This document shows, in pieces, positions 17,295 through 24,535 of a stretch of 64,000 nt of DNA (position 1 is its first letter; each line of letters opens with the position of its first letter). The DNA is from JANXQG01 sp963775975 (GTDB lineage: Bacteria; Planctomycetota; Planctomycetia; Pirellulales; Thermoguttaceae): NCBI GenBank assembly GCA_963775975.1, contig CAVZKX010000002.1, forward strand, positions 868,001-932,000, given 5' to 3'. The notes below the pieces were generated by a model, which was not told the origin of the DNA, searched no databases, and saw only the letters and a program-made list of their open reading frames with translations. Made by a program: the position numbers and the translations under genes.

Positions 17295-18226
17295 CGATTA
17301 CCTTCCACTTGACTTTCCATCACGAGCCCGGTGCATCGCCCTTGAGGATCGCCGCCGAGGCGGATATCGACCGCGATGGTCGCGCCGCCGGCAGCCGACT
17401 CGAAACGAGCTTGCCAGCCGGTTGAGGTGTGTTGCCAAGGGGCCGCGGCGACCCAGCCGCGCTGGCCAAACCAACGATCGTAAAACCGCGGTATGGCGTC
17501 AGTCAGCCCGTCGTCCGCGGAGAAGGCCGTGATCGAACCTCCACCTGATCCGACCGACGCCAACCGCCTCCCGCCCGGCGGGAGCGGAACCTCAACTACG
17601 CCCTGCCCGCTGCTCGGACCTTTGCCTCCCGCCTGGAAAATGTATAGCGTCCAGCTATTTTTGTCTGCCGGAACTGCCATACTCCAGATTACCACGCGAC
17701 AGGGCTTTTCCGCAAGGATTGTCCTTTTTGTATCCGGCACACTCCGTGTGCCGCCTTCCATCGGCACACGGAGTGTGCCGGATACGTTGCGCGTGCCGAT
17801 CACGATCGGCACGCCCTCGCTCCACTGATATAGCCGCCATTTGCCCGGTTCTTCGGCGATGGGCTTTTCCGTTGCCAGTCGTTTGAGCACGTCCTGCTCG
17901 GCGGCGTCGGCCATATCGCCGCGCGGCGGGGCGTCGACGATGACCGAGCGGCAGAATTGCACCAGCGCGGCCGGAACCGCGCCGGCTGGACCGTTGAAGT
18001 CCTGCCGCCGGATCGACCAATTCTGCTCGCCGAATGCGAGGATTTGAGAGTCCGCCGCGCCGACCGACGAAGCTGGCGAATTAGCATTTGCCGTCCCGCG
18101 CGGAGTGGAGTCGTCATGCCACCAGTGCAACACCTGGCGGCCAAAGCCCAGAGCGATGACCAGCAGCATCAGCGTCAGCAGGCTGTTGGTCGTCCAGCGG
18201 GAGATTCGCCGCGCGAGTCCGCCCAT
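17291..18226 (-). CDS. Hypothetical membrane protein of the Tad locus, carrying an in-frame palindromic element
   Basis: Function not recognised. It has one transmembrane helix near the N-terminus (NSLLTLMLLVIALGFGRQVL), a basic cytoplasmic start and a long extracytoplasmic part. Its stop overlaps the cpaB start by four bases. In the middle, VSGTLRVPMEGGTRSVPDT is encoded exactly by a family B palindrome (17731-17785), which adds about 18 residues in frame. The frame is open to 18406, but that upstream part is itself repeat DNA (family C); the ATG at 18226 before the helix is used here, and a TTG near 18282 is an alternative. In location it resembles the accessory or minor-pilin-processing genes of Tad loci. 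Confidence 0.62.
   Translation of the reverse strand: MGGLARRISRWTTNSLLTLMLLVIALGFGRQVLHWWHDDSTPRGTANANSPASSVGAADSQILAFGEQNWSIRRQDFNGPAGAVPAALVQFCRSVIVDAPPRGDMADAAEQDVLKRLATEKPIAEEPGKWRLYQWSEGVPIVIGTRNVSGTLRVPMEGGTRSVPDTKRTILAEKPCRVVIWSMAVPADKNSWTLYIFQAGGKGPSSGQGVVEVPLPPGGRRLASVGSGGGSITAFSADDGLTDAIPRFYDRWFGQRGWVAAAPWQHTSTGWQARFESAAGGATIAVDIRLGGDPQGRCTGLVMESQVEGNR
17731..17785. repeat. Palindromic element, family B, inside a coding region
   Basis: Arms tatccggcacactccgtgtg and its reverse complement, with a short loop, nearly identical to intergenic copies at 21975-22032 and 60300-60356. It is in frame within the hypothetical gene 17291-18226 and contains no stop in that frame. Confidence 0.9.
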
Positions 18227-18295
18227 GTCCGGAGGCTGCTTTGGCGGCAATGGCTGACTCGTTTCCAATCTCGCTCCCAAGTAAATGCGTTCCTC

Positions 18296-18424
18296 GTTCC
18301 CACGCTTTATCCTCGTTCCCACGCTCTGCGTGGGAACGTGCCATGCGGCCGCTCTGCGGCCATGTACACCGCGGGGACGCGGAGCGTCCGTCACGTGCGT
18401 TCCCACGCGGAGCGTGGGAACGAG
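18296..18424. repeat. Composite palindromic element, family C
   Basis: Two palindromes of the type cgttcccacgc...gcgtgggaacg (18314-18338 and 18398-18422) flank smaller ones (gcggccgctctgcggcc, gacgcggagcgtcc). The right half, a gacgcggagcgtcc unit followed by the cgttcccacgcggagcgtgg palindrome, recurs at 48656-48704. It fills the gap between the TadE-like gene and the hypothetical gene downstream. Confidence 0.85.
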
Positions 18425-19501
18425 TTACTTGCCGGCGCTTGCCCGGATGTTTTGCAGGGCCTGCTGCATCGCGGCGATCTTCGCCTGCAAAAACGGAATC
18501 TGTGACTGCGCCAAGGCCTGCATCTGCGGCGGAGCGGGCGGATTGGCCTTGAGTTTCGCTTGAAAGGCCGCCAATGCCTGTTGGTAAAGCCGGAGAAACG
18601 CCCGGGCCATTACCTCGGCCACGCTGGGGATACGCCGCTGCCGATTGCCCTGGATGCGGTCGATGAGGTTCGTCACGGCTGTGTCGGTCAACGTCCGATC
18701 GGTCGTACACATGATCTGAAAGCGCGGGTGAAAGTCGCGCGGCCCGCCCCAGCCGAAGATCGATGCGTAGTAAATGAACTCCGGGTCGTTGTCCAGCGGT
18801 CGCAGTTGGGCCGCAAATGGCGCACGGGCGATCGCCATCACCGATTGCACGTAGGCATTCACTTGCGACGCCGGGGCCTTCGCCAAGGTATAGATCACCG
18901 GAATCCGCCGCTCGATTGTGTATCCCAACCCCATTCGCTGATATTGCCACTTGTCGTCAACAAGCCAATCCTTGGCGACAATCGTATAATCGCCAAGCTT
19001 GCGCAACAGGGCGAGTTGCCGCTTATACTCGGCCTCGCCCATGCGCAGCCCGCGGGTCGCGTCGAGCAATTTCTCGTTGACGGTTGCCCCCTTTAGTGGT
19101 CCGCGGGCGATGGGCAAATCGACGCGGCTGTCGTCCATGCCGGAAACGTTCCCCTGGTCCGAGGCGGCCATTGTGGCCGGTGCGGGCCAATAACTTGGCT
19201 GCGGATCGGTAGAGCCAGTGCGCGGCCAGCGTGTTTCCCACGCGGCGAGCCTCGCGGCAGAATGTTCGCGAACCTTCCAGACCGCCATCGCACCATAGTT
19301 GATCATCAAGGCCATGACGAAAAGCAGGATCGGCAGAGTCAGTGCGAGTTCCAGCATCGCCAGGCCGCGGCGGTCAACAACATCAATTGGCTTTCGTCCG
19401 GTCGTAGGAAACCACGAAATACACGAAAGGAAAGCCCCGCTCCTTTTTCGTGTGTTTTGTGTATTTCGTGGTTTATTTGCTTCGTGTTTGGCGTGTGCCA
19501 T
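18425..19501 (-). CDS. TadE-like pseudopilin family protein
   Basis: A 358-residue protein with the TadE signature RRGLAMLELALTLPILLFVM around residue 45-65: a short charged stretch, a Glu five residues into a hydrophobic helix and a following extracytoplasmic domain. TadE proteins are minor pseudopilins of the Tad pilus. The C-terminus is Gln/Ala-rich and probably coiled coil (PPQMQALAQSQIPFLQAKIA). The first 30 or so residues are encoded by a palindrome (19409-19474), so the real start may be later, near DVVDRRGLAM; no good ATG is available there apart from the internal Met. It follows the TadG-like gene with a 15-base gap. Confidence 0.7.
   Translation of the reverse strand: MAHAKHEANKPRNTQNTRKRSGAFLSCISWFPTTGRKPIDVVDRRGLAMLELALTLPILLFVMALMINYGAMAVWKVREHSAARLAAWETRWPRTGSTDPQPSYWPAPATMAASDQGNVSGMDDSRVDLPIARGPLKGATVNEKLLDATRGLRMGEAEYKRQLALLRKLGDYTIVAKDWLVDDKWQYQRMGLGYTIERRIPVIYTLAKAPASQVNAYVQSVMAIARAPFAAQLRPLDNDPEFIYYASIFGWGGPRDFHPRFQIMCTTDRTLTDTAVTNLIDRIQGNRQRRIPSVAEVMARAFLRLYQQALAAFQAKLKANPPAPPQMQALAQSQIPFLQAKIAAMQQALQNIRASAGK
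19409..19474. repeat. Palindromic element, family I, at the 5' end of a TadE-like gene
   Basis: AT-richer inverted repeat with arms aaaccacgaaatacac and complement (19409-19424, 19459-19474), containing an inner stem. It reads through in frame as part of the N-terminus of the TadE-like protein. Confidence 0.82.
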
Positions 19502-19516
19502 CTTCTAAACTCGTCT

Positions 19517-20968
19517 TTAATGTGGACTGATGTGCTGCAGCTCCTCGCTCGTCAACCCGCCAAGGTTCGGCAACCGGAAGTTCTGCGAGTCGAAGTCGGA
19601 TAACTGCGGATCGCTTTGCAGGATTGTCGCCAGCGCAGGCGCCGTGACCGGGGCAAGCTGACAATTCCAGCTTTGGTTCAAAAGATTCCAGTCGGGCGGG
19701 CCGCCCACGCGGCCGACTACCCAATGTCCGGCGCCCGTCGAACCGCCGCTTTGCCCCGCTCCGTTTTGTGCCGAGTTGCCGTCAGCGCCGAGGAAGGCTA
19801 CCTCGCCCGGCACCGCGCCTTGCGGCGGTGCGCTCGACCCAGAATTGGGAACCTCGTGGACCCATCCCAGGCGAGCACGTGGAACGAATAGATGCACTTC
19901 GGCAAAAGCCTGGGCGTCAGGCTCCAGCGGATTGCGGAACAATCCCGGAAGCATCTCCGGCAGTTTCTTCCAATAGACGACGCTGATGAATGTGTAATGG
20001 CCTTGCAATTCGGCGGTCGGGTTCGCGGCGTCGGCCGGATTGCCGCGAATGATCATCGGCAGGTTCGTCCGCGGATACTCGACGTTCAGCAAGTGCTCCA
20101 AGTAGCCGCAAGTAAAGCTCCGCCAGAGATTGGCGAACTGGCTCATCTTGCCGTTCGTATCAAACCCAACCAGGGCCTCGTTGTTCCAGTCGCCCAGATA
20201 CTTATGGGCGAGGAAGTAGCGTTGGCCTTGCGCCTGGTGCACGTATTCATCCTGATTAGGCAGCGAGTCGAGTTCCGGATCGACGGCCGGCAGCGTGCGG
20301 TCGTCGGGCGAATAGCCGGCTTCATTGCCGCCGCCCAACGGCCGGGCGTCGGTCCGCCAAAGCACGCCGTACATCGTGCCGCGGCCATGATCGGGATCGC
20401 CGTTCCGCGCGGCCGTTTCCCGCGCGGCCGACTGGGCGATGTCCGGACACGCCGCCACGACCACGCGCTGGTATTTGGGAATCATCTCCTCGCTGAGAAT
20501 TTCTTCCATCATCGGCAGCACCTGGTCGCTCACCGACTTAGCCCAGGTCGAATAGCTATCGACCATTTTTTGCTCCAGCGGAGTCTTCTGCTGGATGGCC
20601 GAACCCAAGGCAGTGAACTTCGGGAAGCCGGACGCGGTAAACTGCCCAGCCACCTTGTTCCAGGCGGCCAAAATCTGCGGGGAATAGGAGGCCGAGTTCT
20701 GATCGCGGGCCTCGCGAAGGAACGCCGTCACGGCAAAGACATCGCACAATAGATGGTTCGTGAAGGACAGCGTGTTCATGCCGCGGGCGAGCACCACTCC
20801 GCCTGAATATGCGGCGGAGTCGGCGGCGGTCTGCATGCGGATTTTGCCGTCGGTCTGCCGCCCGGCGTTCATCACCATGCCCAGCAGCATGGCGAGGAAC
20901 ATCAGCGCGAAGACGCTGACGATGCTCATCGAGCCGCGCTCGTCGCGATGGAGTCTATTGATAAACAT
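19517..20968 (-). CDS. TadG-like pilus assembly protein
   Basis: A 483-residue protein starting with the Tad-type N-terminus HRDERGSMSIVSVFALMFLA (TadG/TadE-N region, PF13400-like) and the following DGKIRMQTAADSAAYSGGV, which is highly typical of the TadG group. The rest is a large extracytoplasmic region without a recognised domain, with several Trp- and Tyr-rich segments. It overlaps the upstream TadE-like gene by 14 bases, which supports one transcript. Likely role: minor pseudopilin or tip-associated component of the Tad pilus. No von Willebrand (MIDAS) motif was seen. Confidence 0.72.
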   Translation of the reverse strand: MFINRLHRDERGSMSIVSVFALMFLAMLLGMVMNAGRQTDGKIRMQTAADSAAYSGGVVLARGMNTLSFTNHLLCDVFAVTAFLREARDQNSASYSPQILAAWNKVAGQFTASGFPKFTALGSAIQQKTPLEQKMVDSYSTWAKSVSDQVLPMMEEILSEEMIPKYQRVVVAACPDIAQSAARETAARNGDPDHGRGTMYGVLWRTDARPLGGGNEAGYSPDDRTLPAVDPELDSLPNQDEYVHQAQGQRYFLAHKYLGDWNNEALVGFDTNGKMSQFANLWRSFTCGYLEHLLNVEYPRTNLPMIIRGNPADAANPTAELQGHYTFISVVYWKKLPEMLPGLFRNPLEPDAQAFAEVHLFVPRARLGWVHEVPNSGSSAPPQGAVPGEVAFLGADGNSAQNGAGQSGGSTGAGHWVVGRVGGPPDWNLLNQSWNCQLAPVTAPALATILQSDPQLSDFDSQNFRLPNLGGLTSEELQHISPH

Positions 20969-21959
20969 ACGTCACAACCGATTTTTCGCCTTCGTTGCCG
21001 ATAGTCGCTTCGGCTTCCATTGGCCACGTATAAACGCTGCCGTGATTTTGAATCGTTTCCGCGACCGTGTCCTTGCCTCCGTTTGGCTGAGCAACATACT
21101 TGGCCAGCAACCGCCCCGGACCCGGCAGCAAAGGAAACTGGTACTTTACTTTGACCGTGATCGTGTCTTGCCAGCCGACTTCGTTGGGATAGAAATTGGG
21201 ATGCAGCGGAGGGTTATTGATGTCGTCGCCCAGGTCGTAGGTCTGTAGCGGCGGCTCTTCGTTTTTGTGGAAGAAGCGGATTTCGACCTGCGTATTCTCG
21301 ATCGCGTACGCCAGCTTGTGATCGATTCGCGGGCCGATCTTGGTGTTCGAACTCGACGAGGGCGCGAGCGTGCCGTAGGCGTTCTTCAAAACTTCGTCCA
21401 TCTGCGCAGCGTTTATTTGTTGGGGCGAGGGAGCGCCGAGGCCGACGTTGCGCGACGGAGAGATCGGCACGCAAGCCAAAATGGCCGCCGAGGCGATCTT
21501 CTGGTACTTGGGGCTGCCCGGTTCGATCAGGTAGGTCAAGCCGCCGCTGGATGGCCCGTAATCGGCCGCCGCGGCATCCGTATCCGGGGCAACCTGATTT
21601 GGAGCATCCGCATCGACCGAGTAGGAACTAATGCAGCAAGTCCACTCGGGAGCGGGCATTGACGCGGGAATCCAGACCGCCGCACTGCGAGCGGCCGCAA
21701 ACGCGGCGTAGTGGACCACAATCATGCCGATCATCAGTTGGCTCACCTGGATGATCGTCAGCATCACAAACAGGAACAGCGGCAGCGTGAGCACGAAGCT
21801 GAGGCTCTGCACGCTTCCCGTCTCGTCGCGATGAAGATTGAAAAGGCGGCCCAGACGAAGCTGCACCCGGCTGAAGCGCACCAACGCCCAGGCCGCCAGA
21901 ATAAGCAGTAGCAAGAATGCCAGCCAAGGCGAACATGCGATCAATGTTGCTCGAACCAT
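20955..21959 (-). CDS. TadE-like pseudopilin family protein
   Basis: A 334-residue protein with two N-terminal membrane segments: PWLAFLLLLILAAWALVRF and, after LFNLHRDETGSVQSLSFVLT, a second (LPLFLFVMLTIIQVSQLMIG). The second has the TadE pattern (RDETGSVQ...), followed by AAFAAARSAAVWIP. The extracytoplasmic part has no recognised domain. The ATG at 21959 has an AGGAA box upstream; the open frame to 22013 runs into a family B palindrome and is not used. Adjacent to the prepilin peptidase gene and the TadG-like gene in the same orientation. Confidence 0.7.
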   Translation of the reverse strand: MVRATLIACSPWLAFLLLLILAAWALVRFSRVQLRLGRLFNLHRDETGSVQSLSFVLTLPLFLFVMLTIIQVSQLMIGMIVVHYAAFAAARSAAVWIPASMPAPEWTCCISSYSVDADAPNQVAPDTDAAAADYGPSSGGLTYLIEPGSPKYQKIASAAILACVPISPSRNVGLGAPSPQQINAAQMDEVLKNAYGTLAPSSSSNTKIGPRIDHKLAYAIENTQVEIRFFHKNEEPPLQTYDLGDDINNPPLHPNFYPNEVGWQDTITVKVKYQFPLLPGPGRLLAKYVAQPNGGKDTVAETIQNHGSVYTWPMEAEATIGNEGEKSVVTYVYQ

Positions 21960-21974
21960 GGAGGGATTCCTCAA

Positions 21975-22032
21975 TGTATCCGGCACACTCCGTGTGCCGA
22001 TATACGGCGGCACACGGAGTGTGCCGGATACA
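21975..22032. repeat. Palindromic element, family B
   Basis: Near-perfect inverted repeat starting tgtatccggcacactccgtg, filling the gap between the prepilin peptidase stop and the TadE-like start. Confidence 0.92.
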
Positions 22033-22563
22033 TTATGTTATCAATCTAAAGCTCACAATAACCACCGCCGCCAGCGCGCTGGGCCCGATGAAAATCGGCG
22101 GTTTCAATGCCTTCCGCTCGTCATCGCTAAGCGGCGCAAACCAATGCATCCTCAACTTGCTAGTGATCAGCCGCCCCGCCCGGCCGAGCGCCGTCAGCGG
22201 CCCGATCTTCCATACCAGTCCTATCAAGGCGAAGGCGGCTGCCAGCACGAACGTCCACAGCAGTGCTTCGATCCCTTTCTCCCAACCGAGCCACGCGCCG
22301 AGCATGGCCATCAACTTTACGTCTCCGCCGCCGATGCCGGGGAAGACTACAAAGCAGACGACCAGGAGCCCTCCGCACGTCAGCAGTCCGGTGACGCTAT
22401 CCGCCAGCGGCGAGCGGCCGTGCCAGGCGCTCAGGGCCAACGCCGTCACGATTCCGCCGTACGTGTTCCAGTTGTAGATCTTGTTCCACAACAGGTCGGT
22501 GACGGCGGCAGCGAGCGCAAACGCCAAAAGCGGCGTGGCCTGTATGGCGATTGCGAAGCTCAC
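22033..22563 (-). CDS. Prepilin peptidase, A24 family (CpaA/TadV-like)
   Basis: A 176-residue membrane aspartic peptidase that would cleave and process Flp-type prepilins. Both catalytic Asp motifs are visible: AAAVTDLLWNKIYN (first Asp) and the GxGD motif FPGIGGGDVKLMAMLG. The protein is the short A24 form lacking the N-methyltransferase domain, as usual for Tad loci. The start is the GTG at 22563, which overlaps the stop of the Flp pilin gene (GTGA); the frame stays open to 22821 but only over the pilin gene and a repeat. The hydrophobic C-terminus reads SALAAVVIVSFRLIT. Confidence 0.87.
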   Translation of the reverse strand: MSFAIAIQATPLLAFALAAAVTDLLWNKIYNWNTYGGIVTALALSAWHGRSPLADSVTGLLTCGGLLVVCFVVFPGIGGGDVKLMAMLGAWLGWEKGIEALLWTFVLAAAFALIGLVWKIGPLTALGRAGRLITSKLRMHWFAPLSDDERKALKPPIFIGPSALAAVVIVSFRLIT

Positions 22564-22766
22564 TGCGTCGCCGCGTCGCGGCTGTTGGTGATGTCGCTCT
22601 GCCCCTGTTGGAAGAGCTCCTTCACCCACGGCCAGCCCACCTTCAACAGGAAGATCAAGATCGGCAGCGCGATTGCGCCGATGATCAACACCGTCTCCAA
22701 GCTGATCGCTCCGTTTTCGTCTTCGTGAATCTTCCGCAGAAGCTTCAACAGCGAGTTCTGTTTCAT
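22560..22766 (-). CDS. Flp-type major pilin candidate
   Basis: A 68-residue Flp/Fap pilin-like protein: short basic leader MKQNSLLKLLRKIHEDENGA, then the hydrophobic segment ISLETVLIIGAIALPILIFL with Glu at position +5 of the processed form, and a short polar tail. The processing site is expected at the Gly in DENG/A. The ATG at 22766 has a GAGAAGAG box upstream. It precedes the prepilin peptidase gene with a four-base overlap, as in Tad loci where the pilin and peptidase are linked. Confidence 0.82.
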   Translation of the reverse strand: MKQNSLLKLLRKIHEDENGAISLETVLIIGAIALPILIFLLKVGWPWVKELFQQGQSDITNSRDAATQ

Positions 22767-22782
22767 GTATTCTCTTCTCCAT

Positions 22783-22855
22783 GTAGGGTGGGCCGAGCGC
22801 AGCGAGTCCCACCAACGGCATTCCGGTGGGACTCGCTGCGCTCGGCCCACCCTAC
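22783..22855. repeat. Palindromic element, family E
   Basis: Inverted repeat with long arms beginning gtagggtgggccgagcgcag. A single-arm relative is at 59280-59312. It lies between the two pilin-like genes. Confidence 0.9.
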
Positions 22856-22861
22856 TTCAAT

Positions 22862-23044
22862 CTACATAAATGGCCAGGATATCATCGCACACACCATTTC
22901 ATACGTCAGGCGAATGATCTGCGGACCGACCCGAAAGATGAACGCGGCCAAGGGAAAAATCACGCCCAGGAGCAGCACGTAGTCCAACGTGGCCAGTCCC
23001 CGGCGTGCCCGGTGCTTCGTTCGAGTTGGTTCTGATCTTCGCAT
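22862..23044 (-). CDS. Second small Flp-pilin-like protein
   Basis: A 60-residue protein with a basic N-terminus (MRRSEPTRTKHRARRG), then LATLDYVLLLGVIFPLAAFI and a short tail. The pattern (charged leader, Gly, hydrophobic helix with acidic residue at +5, here Asp in TLDY) resembles Flp-type pilins. It could be a minor pilin or pseudopilin. It begins 16 bases after the end of the upstream ATPase gene. Only the pattern and the locus support this call. Confidence 0.62.
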   Translation of the reverse strand: MRRSEPTRTKHRARRGLATLDYVLLLGVIFPLAAFIFRVGPQIIRLTYEMVCAMISWPFM

Positions 23045-23060
23045 GGTTTCAATGTACCCA

Positions 23061-24200
23061 TCACGCTCCGCGTGATGCATCCGTTTCCTCCGCCGTCCAC
23101 AACTCCTTAGTCAGTTTTGCCCGCGCTCCCATCCCCTGCTCGATCGGCTCGCGGGCGAACGTCGGCCGCTCGCCCGTCGGCTCCAATTCCGCCATGAGCC
23201 GCCCGTCTTCGCTTCGGCCGCGAAAGCGCGAGACGAAAAGGTCCGCCAGGCGGTAGCGATTGTTCTCGTCCAGCCCGCGGGCCTCGGCGATCCGGGTGAT
23301 CTTTCGCGATCCATCTTCGCTGTATCGGGCGATCTGCACGATAAGATGAATCGCGGAAGCCACCTGGGCACGCGCCACGTAGACCGGAATCTCCACGTCC
23401 GACATCAGCGAAAGCGTTTCCAGCCGGATGAGGGCGTCCAACGGGCTGTTCGCGTGGACCGTGGAAAGCGCCCCCGAGTGGCCGCTGATCATCGACTGAA
23501 TCATATCGAGCGCCTCGCCGCCGCGGACCTCGCCCACGATAATCCTATCGGGCCTCATGCGAAGCGAGTTGACGAACAACTGCCTGACGCTCAGCCCGCC
23601 GCGGCCGTGCCGGTCGGCCTGCTGCGACTCCAGGTAGAGGCAATGCTCCTGGATCAGCCGCAACTCCGACGTGTCTTCGATAACGATGATCCGCTCTTCT
23701 TCGGGGATAAACCGGGACACGGCCCCCAAGAGTACCGTCTTGCCCGTCCCGGTTCCGCCCGAAATGATGATGTTCTTCCGCAGCCGCACGCAGATATCCA
23801 AGAACTCCTTGGCCGCCGGGCTGAGGCTGCCGAAGGCAATCAGGTCGTCCACCGTAAGGACCTGCTTGGTGAAGCGGCGGATGGTCAGGTAGGGCCCGGT
23901 CCTCGCGCTGGGCGGAATGACCGCATGGACGCGGGATCCATCCGGCAGCCGGGCGTCGAGCACGGGGTGTTCGTCGCTGATCTCGCGGCCGACCCACTGG
24001 GCCACGTTATGGATGGCCGTCAGCAACGCGTCTTCGTTGTAAAAGGTAGCGTCAGTGCGGACGAGCTTCCCCCGCCGCTCGATATAGATGGAATCGTAGC
24101 CATTGACCATGATCTCGCTCACGGATTCATCCTCCATGAATGGCTCGATCGGCTCAAGAAAGTAGCCGATGCTGGCTTCAAAGATCGCCTGGCGGGACAT
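23061..24200 (-). CDS. tadA: Tad/CpaF-type secretion ATPase
   Basis: Intact 379-residue hexameric ATPase that powers Tad pilus assembly from the cytoplasmic face. Visible features in order: EIMVNGYDSIYIERRGKLVR near residue 30, HPVLDARLPDGSRVHAVIPP, LTVDDLIAFGSLSPAAKEFL, Walker A GGTGTGKTVL, RIIVIEDTSELRLIQEH, Walker B RPDRIIVGEVRGGEALDMIQ and STVHANSPLDALIRLE. It is the first gene of the minus-strand Tad cluster, with the divergent hldE gene 335 bases away, so the cluster promoter should be in 24201-24535. The C-terminus extends past the ATPase fold by about 60 residues. Confidence 0.93.
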   Translation of the reverse strand: MSRQAIFEASIGYFLEPIEPFMEDESVSEIMVNGYDSIYIERRGKLVRTDATFYNEDALLTAIHNVAQWVGREISDEHPVLDARLPDGSRVHAVIPPSARTGPYLTIRRFTKQVLTVDDLIAFGSLSPAAKEFLDICVRLRKNIIISGGTGTGKTVLLGAVSRFIPEEERIIVIEDTSELRLIQEHCLYLESQQADRHGRGGLSVRQLFVNSLRMRPDRIIVGEVRGGEALDMIQSMISGHSGALSTVHANSPLDALIRLETLSLMSDVEIPVYVARAQVASAIHLIVQIARYSEDGSRKITRIAEARGLDENNRYRLADLFVSRFRGRSEDGRLMAELEPTGERPTFAREPIEQGMGARAKLTKELWTAEETDASRGA

Positions 24201-24535
24201 AGCGCCACCTCTGCCGCGTCGATGGCGGCTCGCACTGCCCTAACTCTGCCCAAAATGCGGAGACTGTTCCGAGATTCCATCTTCCATTGGGCGGGGGTTA
24301 TTGTCAAGGGTGCGAAATCGACATCGGGGCACGGCGCCAGCATAGCCACAACGGGTGGCAAGCTGTTTGCGGCTTCCTGGCGGCGCAATGAGCCCCCAAC
24401 GAAATCCTAATCCGAACGCCCCGCAACTGCTCTTGGAGCATTTTCCCCTTGGAACTATCCTATTGCCGTCTGTCGGCTGCCGTGACAAAACGTCTCCGGC
24501 GGCTGATTTCATTCCACGGAAGGAGACGGACAAGG

